This document shows positions 43,171 to 53,046 of a stretch of 64,000 bases of DNA, one piece after another. The stretch covers positions 62,001 to 126,000 of the forward strand of contig JALJCQ010000006.1 of NCBI GenBank assembly GCA_023091665.1, read 5' to 3'. The notes beneath the pieces are model-generated. The model was not told the origin of the DNA. It did no database searches and was given only the letters and a program-made list of their open reading frames with translations. Made by a program: the position numbers and the translations under genes. This stretch comes from Pythium myriotylum (lineage: Eukaryota > Oomycota > Peronosporomycetes > Pythiales > Pythiaceae). Within the stretch, counting starts at the first letter, position 1. The number at the start of each line of letters is the position of its first letter.

Positions 43171-44925
43171 TGAATCGCCGACCCAAGTGTTGTCCCGTTG
43201 CCGTGCGGTCCACTATCACCTTAGAACCCTAAACCTATGATCAAAAAGCTTCGCTGTCTGATTTAACAGGACTTTGTTGTGTTTTTACCTGATCTGTTAT
43301 GTGTTTCTAATATCCCCTCTGGCTCCGGCTGTTCCAGGTTGTGAAATGTGCATGCGTCTCTGCCTACGACGCGGAGGCCTCCCTTAGCGGACGAGCAGAC
43401 GACGGCGCTCAGCCATTCCCTCTGGGGCGCGCCGGCGAGCCCACACGCACGTCGTCACTTTTGCGAGGGAGCGGCTGCGTCATTCGCTTGGGGACTAATT
43501 TTGTAATAAACCCAACGTACCCGTTACATGAAAATCGACCACAATAGAGGAGAGCTGCCTATGAGATCCCGCTGCCTATGAGATATAGAAGCGAGTAGTA
43601 GGTAAAGGGTCAATCAACAAAGGAGATAAATGAAGAAATGATCAGTGCGGACCTCACAACCACACATTCTTAGAATAGAGACGCGATAGCAGAGGCCACG
43701 TCATCGGATAACACGGACTTCAAACGTTTTAGTTCTGCTCATAACATTCAAATCTAGTTCTGTTTAAACCACCAAGTACTTTCCACAAAACGTTTGGTAC
43801 TTATAATCAAAGGTGCAATACTATCCTTTACATCTATTCGTACGTTGAAGCGAGACAATTGAGCACCTAGAAAACTGTGGTCCTAGTTGACGCGAGTTGA
43901 GGCTGATGATGCCTACACACTCAACCATGACACACATGACGCGCCTGAGGGTGAGAAGGGTGTGTACGTTTGTGCCTTTACGTAATACCCAACGATTTAG
44001 TGTGCCTGGGTTTGAAGACGCCAAAACAGCTCGGAATGTGGGGTGCAGGCTGCATGCACGTATCACACGAAGCGAAACCAAGATGCTGAGCTGATGGTTG
44101 GCTCTCATATTACCACGATTACCTTTCGCTCTAGCTAGCCTTACGCTTCGCGTTTGCATACAGTAGCTTTACTCAGAGGACAACTCGCCTGTATTATAGA
44201 TCCTTTTTCCTACAAGGACAGTCGCCGACCACCGAGCGCAGAGGATGATCTTTCGCCGATTTTCCTAACACACTCGAGTCCTTGTCCATGGTACCAATCG
44301 CACCCCCGTAATAACTGCTCAGTTCTTCTCTCTGAGCTGCACTTCCCAAGATCTGATCAGCGTTCGCCCATTATCTGTAGGATATAGGCCAGAACAGAGC
44401 GCAAGGTGAATAAAATATTATTTTGCTCACCTTGGACGAATTGAATATTATTCTATCCGCCCTCGGACACGGTACGCACACGAGGGTGCATTCGGCATGC
44501 CACAGTTGGTGCAGCCGTTCGCCGACCTGTTCCTCGCCGAGGCCTACACGATGTGGAAGTTGAGAGGATGGACCGTGCTCAGCAACACGAGCGGCATTCT
44601 AAACGAAGCCAAGGCCGTGAGCGGTGTCTTTGACCCCATACACTGGTTGTAGCCCGGTTATTCTATCCGCCCTCGGATACGGCACGCTCATGAGGGTGCG
44701 TTCAGTATGCCCCACTTGGTGTGGTCCACTATCACCTTAGAACCCTAAATCTATGATCAAAAGCTCGGTTGTGTATTTTACCGGACTTTGTGTGTTTTCA
44801 CCCGAGAGGAATGAAATCGACCAAAATAAAGGAGCGTCTCCTTTGATATCTCAATAAGGTTGTTCTCCTAATACTAGACCAATCTGATAATAGACCACTG
44901 CCATTTGACAGGTTGGGTCATAACC
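43171..44925. other. Repeat-rich region without an intact gene
   Basis: About 85 bp at 43206 (TCCACTATCACCTTAGAACC) recurs at 44723, and about 60 bp at 44450 (TTATTCTATCCGCCCTCGGA) recurs at 44657. Between them, 44487-44652 keeps a protein-like fragment (MPQLVQPFADLFLAEAYTMW) of unknown origin. It looks like debris of an older repeat. Confidence 0.45.
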
Positions 44926-45066
44926 TGGTCTAGTGAGATGATGCCGACCCCCTCTTTCTACCGCGCCGGGTTCGAGTCCCTCCTCGTGAGTGATTTGGAG
45001 GCCCATGTGCTCTGAAGGGTCGAACACTCGGTTTGAAGGGCCTGCGCGGTGACACGAGGATTTTTT
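44926..45066 (+). mobile_element. tRNA-derived SINE-like sequence
   Basis: TGGTCTAGTGAG (44926-44937) fits a Pol III A box and GGTTCGAGTCC (44969-44979) a B box, at normal spacing. A T run (about 45061) could terminate. The acceptor stem does not pair, so it is not a working tRNA gene. Confidence 0.45.
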
Positions 45067-45233
45067 AAAAAATTACATTAAGGGGTTTCAATTGCTTTTT
45101 CGTCTTCACCTTCCACCCAAAAGCTGACAACAGATGTTTTTTCGCACTCACCACGTTCAATGCAGATATCATGCGTGGTGCGAGCGTGCGGAATGGTAAA
45201 GCCGTCACGAAGACCAGCGGCTATCAGAGCATG

Positions 45234-45569
45234 TGTAACGAGGCTGACCTCGTTACGTCACGTACACTGTGGAGCAGTGTAGGAAGCGCGCAACACCGAG
45301 ACTTGTGTTGAATCAGGCAAATGGGAAACTGAATTTATGGATTAGGAAACCTAGAAAAGCCTACTCTTTGTATATAAAACCTCGCAGATCCGCCCTCGGA
45401 TTTCTGCCATCCACTCAATCACAAGACCCTAGCGTGATTGGTGGGAAATCGGGATAATATCGTAGGATATTATCCAATCAGGAGACATCGCAACCAGATG
45501 GGTTCACGATGTTCCTATCGGACGCCATTGACATGGGTCCGTACCATGTAACGGGCACACCCCGTTACA
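45234..45569 (-). repeat. S 3' LTR
   Basis: 336 bp. Built of inverted repeats: GTAACGAGG/CCTCGTTAC, TACACTG/CAGTGTA, GATAATATC/GATATTATC and TGTAACGGG/CCCGTTACA. Confidence 0.95.
45371..45378 (+). promoter_or_regulatory. Plus-strand TATA box in the S 3' LTR
   Basis: TATATAAA followed about 35-45 bp later by CCACTCAATCACAAG, a plausible start region. It points toward the antisense frame at 45691. The copy in the other LTR is at 52064-52071. Confidence 0.5.
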
Positions 45570-45690
45570 TCACCCTCCCCTCAAGACGAAAGTCGCATTG
45601 AACGACTTGCGACAGGGAGCACTTGTTGGTCAGTTGGTCCAACGGCGAGTCGCGAGCCGCGGCGTTGATCGTCACCGATCAAAGCCTTCA

Positions 45691-47436
45691 ATGTCGCGGT
45701 CCATTCGGAGAATGGACGCGAAGAAGACCATCAGCGCTGCCGACTACCGCGCTGCAATGGCAGCGCGCGCCATGAGCGCGGCTCAGGTGAGCGAGGATGC
45801 CGCTGCGCTGGTGCGCGCAGCGGTCGAAGACAACTCGACGGCCGGCGAGGGCGCCACCTCGACCGAGCCACTTGAAGACACCGCGAATAACGACGGTGGT
45901 CATCCACCGTCGTCCAAGACGACTGAAGACCCGTCGGCCGACGGCGACGAAGAGATGAAGGCGCCGGCGAGCGCTGCGACGTTGATCGTCGCAGCACGCA
46001 GAGCCGCGCCTCCAGAGCGATCGCCGACGCTGTCGGAGCTCGTCGATTACGACGAGAGCGACGGCAAAGAAGAAGCCAAGTCGGAGGACCGTGCCGCGCG
46101 CGGTCCTTTCGAAGAATCGCCATTGTTCAGCTGCTCGTCGTCCGAGCGGTCGCCGAATAGCTACTCGGCGCCGTACAGCGAGGCGGACGAGCAGATGAAG
46201 GAGGATGGGGAGGTCGCGGAAGATCCCAGCCCTCACGATCGACATGATCGTGAGGTGATCATCACCAACGCGACTCAAGAGTCCGAGGATCGAGCCTTGA
46301 GATCCTCGGTGCCAGAAGTCACACCCTGGCTTCCATCGGCTTACGACATCAGCCGATGGAGTGGTGCGCACGATCCCTTGCGGACGTACGATCTCTTCGA
46401 CTGCGGTTGGCTCGAAGACGATCCGTACGTCGGGCGCCAATATCGCGACCGCGAAATGCGCCGTCGATTTTTAATCGAATGCTTTTTCGAACGGCGTTTC
46501 TATCGTCACAACGATAGACCAACTGATCGCGACCTCCCTGCGTTGATCCAGGGATGGAATCAATTCCTTGACAACGTCAAGGTCAAGGGAGGCATGAAGA
46601 CCTGGCTCGTTGCGCTCAAGTCGCAACGAGAGAAGTTCGAAGGGTTCTCCGAAACTGGTGGACGAATGCGCGTCCACCGGCGCTCGCGCCGTAATGGCTT
46701 GCCTTGTTTCGTGTGGGGAGGAGCCTGCCCACACTGTCCACCTGACGCTGATCGCGTCACTCGCGAGGAATACCTCAGCGAAGGGTGGAGAGGTCGGATC
46801 CCTGCCGACCTCCTCGAGGCCATTACAGGCCTCGAGCAAATCTACGAGCGCCGCCGCGCGAGCGAGGAGCGTGCTGTTTCCTCGCTGCATTACGCAGCGG
46901 GTGGATCTCGTCGTACTGAGCGACGAGACCCGGAACATCTTCGAGGAGAGCCTCGCGCGGCTCCCAGCTATCTGCAGATGGCGGATAGCCGCGCCATCGA
47001 ACGAGATACTTCGTTCGATTACCGCCCTGCTGATCCCTATGATTCAGCAGGCGCTCAACAATCCAGCGCTCGGCACCACTGGAGTCAACCAGTGGGGGCG
47101 GCGGCGGTGGGAAGACATTATCCACCGGCCGCGCCGACGTATCTTCAGCGCGACGAGTCGTACCCGGCTCGTCGCGACGACTCGGATGATCTTCGGCTCC
47201 AGCTTGCGCAGGAGCGACTCCGCGCAGACCTTGCGGAGGAGCGGTCGCAGCGAGTGCGACTGGAGGCGCAGCTGGCGACGCTGCGGGGCTCGCACGACCG
47301 TGTTCAAGCGGAGTTAAACACGCTTGTCCGGGAGTACAAGCTTCTCCTCGGGACTCTTGAGCGCTCGGGGATTCCGATTGCTCGGAAGCGCCGTCGTACT
47401 TATGGTACGGACGAAGGCTACCAACGTAGAACGTAG
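45691..47436 (+). CDS. Antisense open frame of element S
   Basis: 581 codons from the ATG at 45691 (a second ATG at 45712), opposite to gag-pol. The last ~610 nt overlap the antisense of the pol linker and chromodomain; the first ~1130 nt overlap nothing. The protein has an acidic Ser/Glu-rich first third (SPTLSELVDYDESDGKEEAK), a central basic helical region (REMRRRFLIECFFERRFY, LIQGWNQFLDNVKVKGGMK), CVWGG-type aromatic and CPHC motifs, and a C-terminal coiled coil (LRLQLAQERLRADLAEERS). I do not recognise it. Extra antisense frames are known in some plant gypsy elements; a role here, for example as an adaptor or regulator, is inference. It is the only long intact frame in S. Confidence 0.6.
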   Translation: MSRSIRRMDAKKTISAADYRAAMAARAMSAAQVSEDAAALVRAAVEDNSTAGEGATSTEPLEDTANNDGGHPPSSKTTEDPSADGDEEMKAPASAATLIVAARRAAPPERSPTLSELVDYDESDGKEEAKSEDRAARGPFEESPLFSCSSSERSPNSYSAPYSEADEQMKEDGEVAEDPSPHDRHDREVIITNATQESEDRALRSSVPEVTPWLPSAYDISRWSGAHDPLRTYDLFDCGWLEDDPYVGRQYRDREMRRRFLIECFFERRFYRHNDRPTDRDLPALIQGWNQFLDNVKVKGGMKTWLVALKSQREKFEGFSETGGRMRVHRRSRRNGLPCFVWGGACPHCPPDADRVTREEYLSEGWRGRIPADLLEAITGLEQIYERRRASEERAVSSLHYAAGGSRRTERRDPEHLRGEPRAAPSYLQMADSRAIERDTSFDYRPADPYDSAGAQQSSARHHWSQPVGAAAVGRHYPPAAPTYLQRDESYPARRDDSDDLRLQLAQERLRADLAEERSQRVRLEAQLATLRGSHDRVQAELNTLVREYKLLLGTLERSGIPIARKRRRTYGTDEGYQRRT

Positions 47437-50400
47437 GATGCGTCCGCATCCTACGAGGAAGCTCAAGCGTATACGCGTGCCCCATGCGGCGGAGCACGCG
47501 GAACGGACCGATGAACTTCGGTAGCAACTTGTTGCTACCGACGTTGGTAACTGCATGTGTAGGTAGGGTAGTCGTTGATAACAACACTAAGTCACCTTCA
47601 TTAAATGAAAGAGTGCTTCCTCTTCCATTCTTGTCTGCGTTCATCTTCTGTCGATCGACCGCGTGGGCGATCGAGTCTTGTACAAAGCGGACAACCGCTT
47701 GGCGCTTCAGCAGGAAGTCCTCTGCTGACTCCGTTTGCTTGGCAGCAGCGCGCACGTCGCGCGCTGCTGAGATGTCCATCTCTTCTTCGACGAGAGCGCC
47801 ATCGCTCTCGTCGCCGTCTAAGTCGTCATCATCGACTTCGAGCGCGTCGTCGGCTTCATCGTCGTCGTCGTCGTCGTCGTTCTCGCGAGGGCGACCGGTG
47901 ACTGGAGCGTCATCGGTGGGAGGATCGACCATTACGTCGATCTCCGAGGAGCGAGAGCGGTCCGGGAGCTCGCTCGAGCGAGTCCCTCCCTCCCCTGAAG
48001 GAGACTCACTCTCCAAAAGGGTTGGAATACGTGGATAGCGGAGGCCATTCACGTAGAACGGTGTATCCGTCGTCGACGCGTGCACAGAGTTGTTGATGGC
48101 GAATTCGACCATCGGCAAAACTCACTCCAACTCGAAAACGAGTGGACGTAGCCTCGAAGAATCTCTTCGATCACGCGGTTCGCGCGCTCTGTCTGACCAT
48201 CGGTCTCAGGATGGTCAGAGGTCGACATCTTGATTCGTGTTCTGAGGGAACGGAACACGGCGCGCCAGAACTCCGCGGTAAACCGCGGATCTCGATCTGA
48301 CACGAGTTCTCGTGGCAGTCCATGGTGTCGAAACACCGTGTCGACGAAGACGCGAGCGCAGCCTTCGGCTGTGATCGTCTCTGGAACTGCAGCAAGATGT
48401 ACCATCTTGCTGAAACGATCCACGAACACGAGGATCCCGTTGTTCTTCTGTTCATCTTCGGGAAACCCGAAGATGAAGTCCATGGAGACGGACTCCCAGC
48501 ACGCTGTCGGTACCGGCAGAGACTGGAGTGGCGCGCGAAGTGAAGGTCCCGACTTCACTCGCTGGCAAACCTCGCAAGCACGGACGTACTTGCGCACGAA
48601 CTTGAATTGGCGAGGCCAATAAAAGTCGCGACTCAACGTGAGATATGTTTTCTCACGTCCACGATGTCCGCTCACTGGAGCGTCATGGCACTCGTACATG
48701 ATCCGCAGGCGCAGATCACGATCTCCTGGCACGACGACACGCGGGGTGTCGTCGGCAACGGCGCTGTAGAACAGCAGGCCGTTCCGCTGCGTGTATCGAT
48801 GAACCTTCGATCGATACGAAGCCGGCAAGCCCTTCAACGCTTGCGGCGATGGCTCTGCAAGGTAGGCCATCAAGCGCACGACCTCAGGGTCGTGTACATT
48901 CGCAGCACGAATGTCGTCGAGCAAGGTCGACGACGGAACACTGGAGCTGAACGCACTCGCTGCGTTCAGGGAATCTTGGGCGACGACCGTCGGCTCAAAG
49001 TCTGGCCGACGGGACAGAGCATCCGCGACGACGTTGAGTCGTCCGGGCTTGTACTCGACGGAGAAGTTATACTCCGCGAAGAAAGACAGCCACCTCGCCA
49101 TGCGCTGCGAGAGGTGTGGGCTGTTCACAGCCGTGCGCAACGACGTATGGTCTGTGAAGACCTTGAACGGTCTATCTCCAAGCAGCTAGACGCGGAACTT
49201 GGCCAGTGCATACTTCATGGCAAGGAGCTCCTTGTCATGCACTGGATAATTACGCTCAGCTGGTTGCAGCTGACGCGACTGGTAACAGACGACGCGCTCA
49301 CTTGTTGAACGCGTGTACAATCCGCCACCCTCCTGTTGCCTTGCGCACACAGAAGGTCGGAGAGCTGTGAGGGGAGGTAGACTCCCTCACATGGCCAGCA
49401 GCGAGACGTTCTGCGAAGAACTTGTCGATCGCTTCGACCTGTTCACGAGGCAGTGGCCACTGCTTCATGACACAGTACTTCGAACCTGGCTTCAGGTCGA
49501 TCTCGTGCCGAATGCCTTTGTCCTTCGGCAATTCGCACGGCACGGATTCGGGGAACACATCCGCGAATTCGACCAAATCCTCGTAGAGAGGATTTCCCTT
49601 GAGCGACTCCCAGGATTGAGCCGAGTACCGCTCAATCCGAGTCTTCTCATCGAGGACGCTCTCGTCCATCGATGAGCTGCTGAGAAGCCGTTCCTTCCCA
49701 GCAAACACCACTGCAGACCGGATATCGGTCACACATTCGTCCTCCGCGACGAGAATACAGATCTGCGCGATCTTCCCTTGGCGCAGATCTCGCAAGAACC
49801 GCTTGGGTTCGAGCGTAGGCAGTGCGGTGATCTCCGAAGTTGACTTCGGAGGCGCAACGACCTCGAGAGTGGATGCACCCACTCTCGTGCCGTCATTGAC
49901 TAAGACGTTGATCGTCTCAGTTTCTTCCTGCGCGCAGACTCCTCGAGCTGCAGTTGCGCAACTGCAGCGAGATCTCCATCGCTCGACGTTCTAGTCGAGG
50001 CGGAGAGTCGACGTTGCCTCCTTGCGGCAGACGTTGAGACCTTCCTCTCATAGTGCTGCCCCTGTGGCAAGCACTGTCTTCTTGGCTCGTGCGACTTATT
50101 CGCACGAGAATCTTCCTCACTTGACTCGTGCGACTCACTCGCACGAGAAGTCTTCGGCGCTGTCTGCGACTCTACGCAGACCCCGGCAGCTGGCTCGACG
50201 ACAAAGGTCGACTCTTTGTCGCAGTCTTGGGCAGTCGTACTAACGACCGAGTGACTGATGAGGCCATCACACTCATCTTTCACACGTCCACGTGCATCTG
50301 GACGCTCCAGAACCGACATCAGGTGGCCACCTGATGACCGAGCGGCGGGCATCGTAACGGATCGATGCCGCCAGCTGATCCATGGCTCGTGTAAACGGAG

Positions 50401-51894
50401 CCATGGCAGGCCTAGAATGACGTCGAACTTGTCATCTAGATCGAGTACGACAAAGTCGTCGTCGTACTCATTGCCTTCAAGCGTGTAGTGGAGGCCCACT
50501 ACGCGTTTCATAACCTTCACCGTTGCGCCAGTTGCAAGGCGCACCGTCATCCTCGTCGGAGGAATGTCTCGCTCGACAACGTCGAGCCTCAAAGACTCGA
50601 TAGACTGTCGTCGAACGAAGTTGTTCGACGCCCCACAGTCTACGAGGGCGCGAAGCGAAGACGAAGCTCCTTCGACTTCGAGCTCTAAGGTGATGAGGGC
50701 CTCATCATCACCAGGTGTGGCGAAGCACAGAGACTGTGCTTTGGGAGCAGCCTTCGTCAAGAGTCCCACAAACTCTCTTGACGTGACTGGATCAGTAGGG
50801 CGCTCCGCCCCTACTGACCCTGACCGTTTTTTTGTTGATCATCACGCTGCTGTTTCTTCGCAGCGTGTTGATCCGACCACTGGACCTTCTTTTCCACGTG
50901 GCGACCGCCTCCTTTGCCGCGAGGCACTGGGCGCGCAGCATTACACTCATAAGCGTAATGCCCGGTCTTCTGGCATCGATTGCATTTCTGCAATCGTTTG
51001 TCCACGCGAGGGCGCTGCTCGCTCTCGGCGTAGGAAAGATCCATGGCCTCTGGATCACTTGAGTCTTGTCGTCTGGATGGACGATAAGCAGCAGAATGGA
51101 CATAAGCCTGTCGCAGGCTGAAGTCCTCTTGGCGAGCAGCCGAGATCGCGTCCTCGAGTTTATCAAACTCGAGGCGGAACATCTGGCTCTTGATCGGCCC
51201 ACCTCGTGAGTTGCATGGGATTCTCCACGATGCAACTCACGAGGCATCGTGCGTGCTGGGCGTAAGCGTGAATATCACGCTTACCTTGCCTGAGATCCAG
51301 GAACTCAGCGCGAGCCCTGAACTCGGCTCGAGGCGGCTCAAACGCTTGTTTGATCTTGACCTTGAACTCTTCATATGATCCGAAGCAATACGGATCGTGC
51401 AACTTGAGACCGAGCGCCCACACCTTGGCACGACCTGCCAAGTTGGAAATGGCGTAGGTCACTCACATCGCATCGTCGTCGATGCGACGGGCTTCAATGT
51501 AATCGTCGAATTCGACGAACCAACGCAACAGGCTGTCACCGTCAGCCTTGTACTTGGAGATCTCGATCTTCAACGGCTCGACGCGTCGAGGCCGCTCTGC
51601 CGCCACAGCAGCAGACTGCTGCTGTCTCAACAACGCTGCTTGTTGAGCGCTCTGCTCGCGCAGAGCTGCAAGACTCCCTCTCGCCTCGTTCAGCTCATGC
51701 TGGATGAACTGGGCGATAATCACGTGCTGTTCATCACGCGAGAGGGAGAGGAGCATGGCGCCGACGGCGGCTTCGCCCACCGTCGCGGCCATGCGCTGAA
51801 CAGCCTGCCACTCGAGCTCACTCAAGTGGAGGAGGTTCTCACACGAGGCGTGGCGACCCTGCGCGCCAGGGGTTTCCGGCGCAGGGGGATTCAT
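46823..51894 (-). pseudogene. S gag-pol, multiply broken
   Basis: Gag starts at ATG 51894; its zinc knuckle is CNRCQKTGHYAYEC. Pol follows by -1 slip: protease (LVDCGASNNFV), RT N-terminus to WRIVHAFNK, RNase H C-terminus (VEYKPGRLNVVADALSRR), integrase (GHRGREKTY...CEVCQRV, MDFIFGFP, DRDPRFTAEF), an Asp-rich linker and chromodomain (WIVERLLNHRD...LVRWRGYP). Lesions: TGA at 51463-51465, frameshift near 51190-51240, frameshift near 49900, loss of about 265 codons at 49298 including the RT active site, TAG at 49186-49188, and frameshift near 48115. Confidence 0.9.
50792..50832 (-). promoter_or_regulatory. Predicted -1 ribosomal frameshift site of S
   Basis: AAAAAAC (50826-50832, minus) is read CAA AAA AAC in the gag frame. 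An 8-nt spacer is followed by a perfect 9-bp stem, TCAGTAGGG with CCCTACTGA (50792-50817). The -1 frame continues KKRSGSVGAERPTD into the protease. The gag stop TAG lies in the stem. Confidence 0.85.
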
Positions 51895-51926
51895 AGTCGC
51901 TGGGCGGACTGCGAAGTGCTACCAGG

Positions 51927-52262
51927 TGTAACGAGGCTGACCTCGTTACGTCACGTACACTGTGGAGCAGTGTAGGAAGCGCGCAACACCGAGACTTGTG
52001 TTGAATCAGGCAAATGGGAAACTGAATTTATGGATTAGGAAACCTAGAAAAGCCTACTCTTTGTATATAAAACCTCGCAGATCCGCCCTCGGATTTCTGC
52101 CATCCACTCAATCACAAGACCCTAGCGTGATTGGTGGGAAATCGGGATAATATCGTAGGATATTATCCAATCAGGAGACATCGCAACCAGATGGGTTCAC
52201 GATGTTCCTATCGGACGCCATTGACATGGGTCCGTACCATGTAACGGGCACACCCCGTTACA
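51927..52262 (-). repeat. S 5' LTR
   Basis: 336 bp, apparently identical to 45234-45569. Confidence 0.95.
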
Positions 52263-52604
52263 GCATGGCAATCATGGTGAACGAGGAGTGTCCAGGCTAC
52301 GACTGGGACATGAAAACTACTCGTACACGCTTTAAATAATGGCTCGGTAAGTACAGAGAGACAGCACGCGCATACAGCACCACTGGATTTGGACTCGATC
52401 CCGACGACCCCCAAGGGAAAAAGACTCTCGAGGCAAAGCTGACTGTTAGAGTGTCCAGACACTCACCCGAAGATGACAGTCAATTATGTAATTCGCCGGA
52501 AACTATTCGTGCATTTGTGAAATAGCAGTACATAAAAAGACCGGGTGAAAGGTGAAAGGTGAATGCGAAAAAGCAATTGAAACCCCTTGTTGTGTTTCTT
52601 GAAA

Positions 52605-52686
52605 TGTAAATAACCATGAATCAGTATATCTGAAAATAAATGTAAATTGTATTATTATCAGATATACTGATTCATGGTTATTTACA
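52605..52686. repeat. Perfect 29-bp inverted repeat (foldback)
   Basis: Arms 52605-52633 and 52658-52686 are exact complements around a 24-nt AT-rich loop. It lies between the TIR element and the start of the duplicated M96/protease segment. Confidence 0.9.
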
Positions 52687-52737
52687 AAAATTCGAATACT
52701 CCCTCTCTCGCGCGACGACGAAACGAGAATGGCAACA

Positions 52738-53046
52738 CACCGAGTGGAATGTGCTGAACCCTTTCTATATAATAACTGGGCGTTTTTTGTTGATACAATC
52801 TGCTGAAGCGGAGAGAACGCAGTAGCGACGGTGACGACCGCGTTGTGTGCTGATCGACCTGCACCAAACGCTACACGACCAATAGCAAGCAACAAGCGTC
52901 CAGCTGTGCTCGACCGCTTCATCCGCGCTGCCAAGGAATCGTTGCGACCGAACCGGCGAGTCTTCTACGAGATCGTGACTCAGCAGGTAGCCGAGGAGGA
53001 GGTGATTGTGGCGAGTCATCTCACCCACAATGAGGGCAGTCGCTAG
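52738..53046 (+). pseudogene. M96/START-like pseudogene 3 (exon 3 only)
   Basis: Homology to paralog 3 starts inside its second intron and runs to the stop (LTHNEGSR). A CGA codon has become TGA early in the exon (after the VVC stretch). It arrived as the edge of the segment shared with 12.73-15.26 kb. Confidence 0.8.

Larger units (their letters stand above)
45229..52267 (-). mobile_element. Ty3/gypsy retrotransposon S with target-site duplication
   Basis: Two 336-bp LTRs (45234-45569 and 51927-52262) that look identical, bounded by GCATG (45229-45233 and 52263-52267). The primer-binding site is 2 nt inside the 5' LTR (51914-51924, TGGTAGCACTT on minus). A purine tract (GAGGGGAGGGTGA) precedes the 3' LTR. 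Gag-pol is on minus and broken; an antisense open frame lies on plus between pol and the 3' LTR. Confidence 0.95.
45080..52588. mobile_element. Short TIR element with Myb-like fragment, split by S
   Basis: A 23-bp perfect inverted repeat (AAGGGGTTTCAATTGC... at 45080-45102 and its complement at 52566-52588) encloses about 470 bp once S is removed. Across the S site the plus frame joins KTSGYQSM to AIMVNEECPGYDWDMKTTRTRFK, then after a GTAAGT intron STTGFGLDPDDPQGKKTLEAKL. This resembles the Myb/SANT-like protein of PIF/Harbinger transposons. No clear target duplication; a deletion derivative is likely. Confidence 0.55.

Noticed and set aside
44920..45000. A functional tRNA gene
   Set aside because: A and B boxes fit but acceptor and T stems do not pair.
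45688..46440. 250-codon minus-strand frame opposite the antisense gene of S
   Set aside because: Arg/Val-rich composition typical of a shadow frame; the plus frame is longer, starts with a good ATG and has coherent acidic and coiled-coil regions.
46823..47436. An envelope-like gene between integrase and 3' LTR in S
   Set aside because: The sense frame there is a linker and chromodomain, with no signal peptide or membrane segment; the antisense frame also lacks membrane helices.
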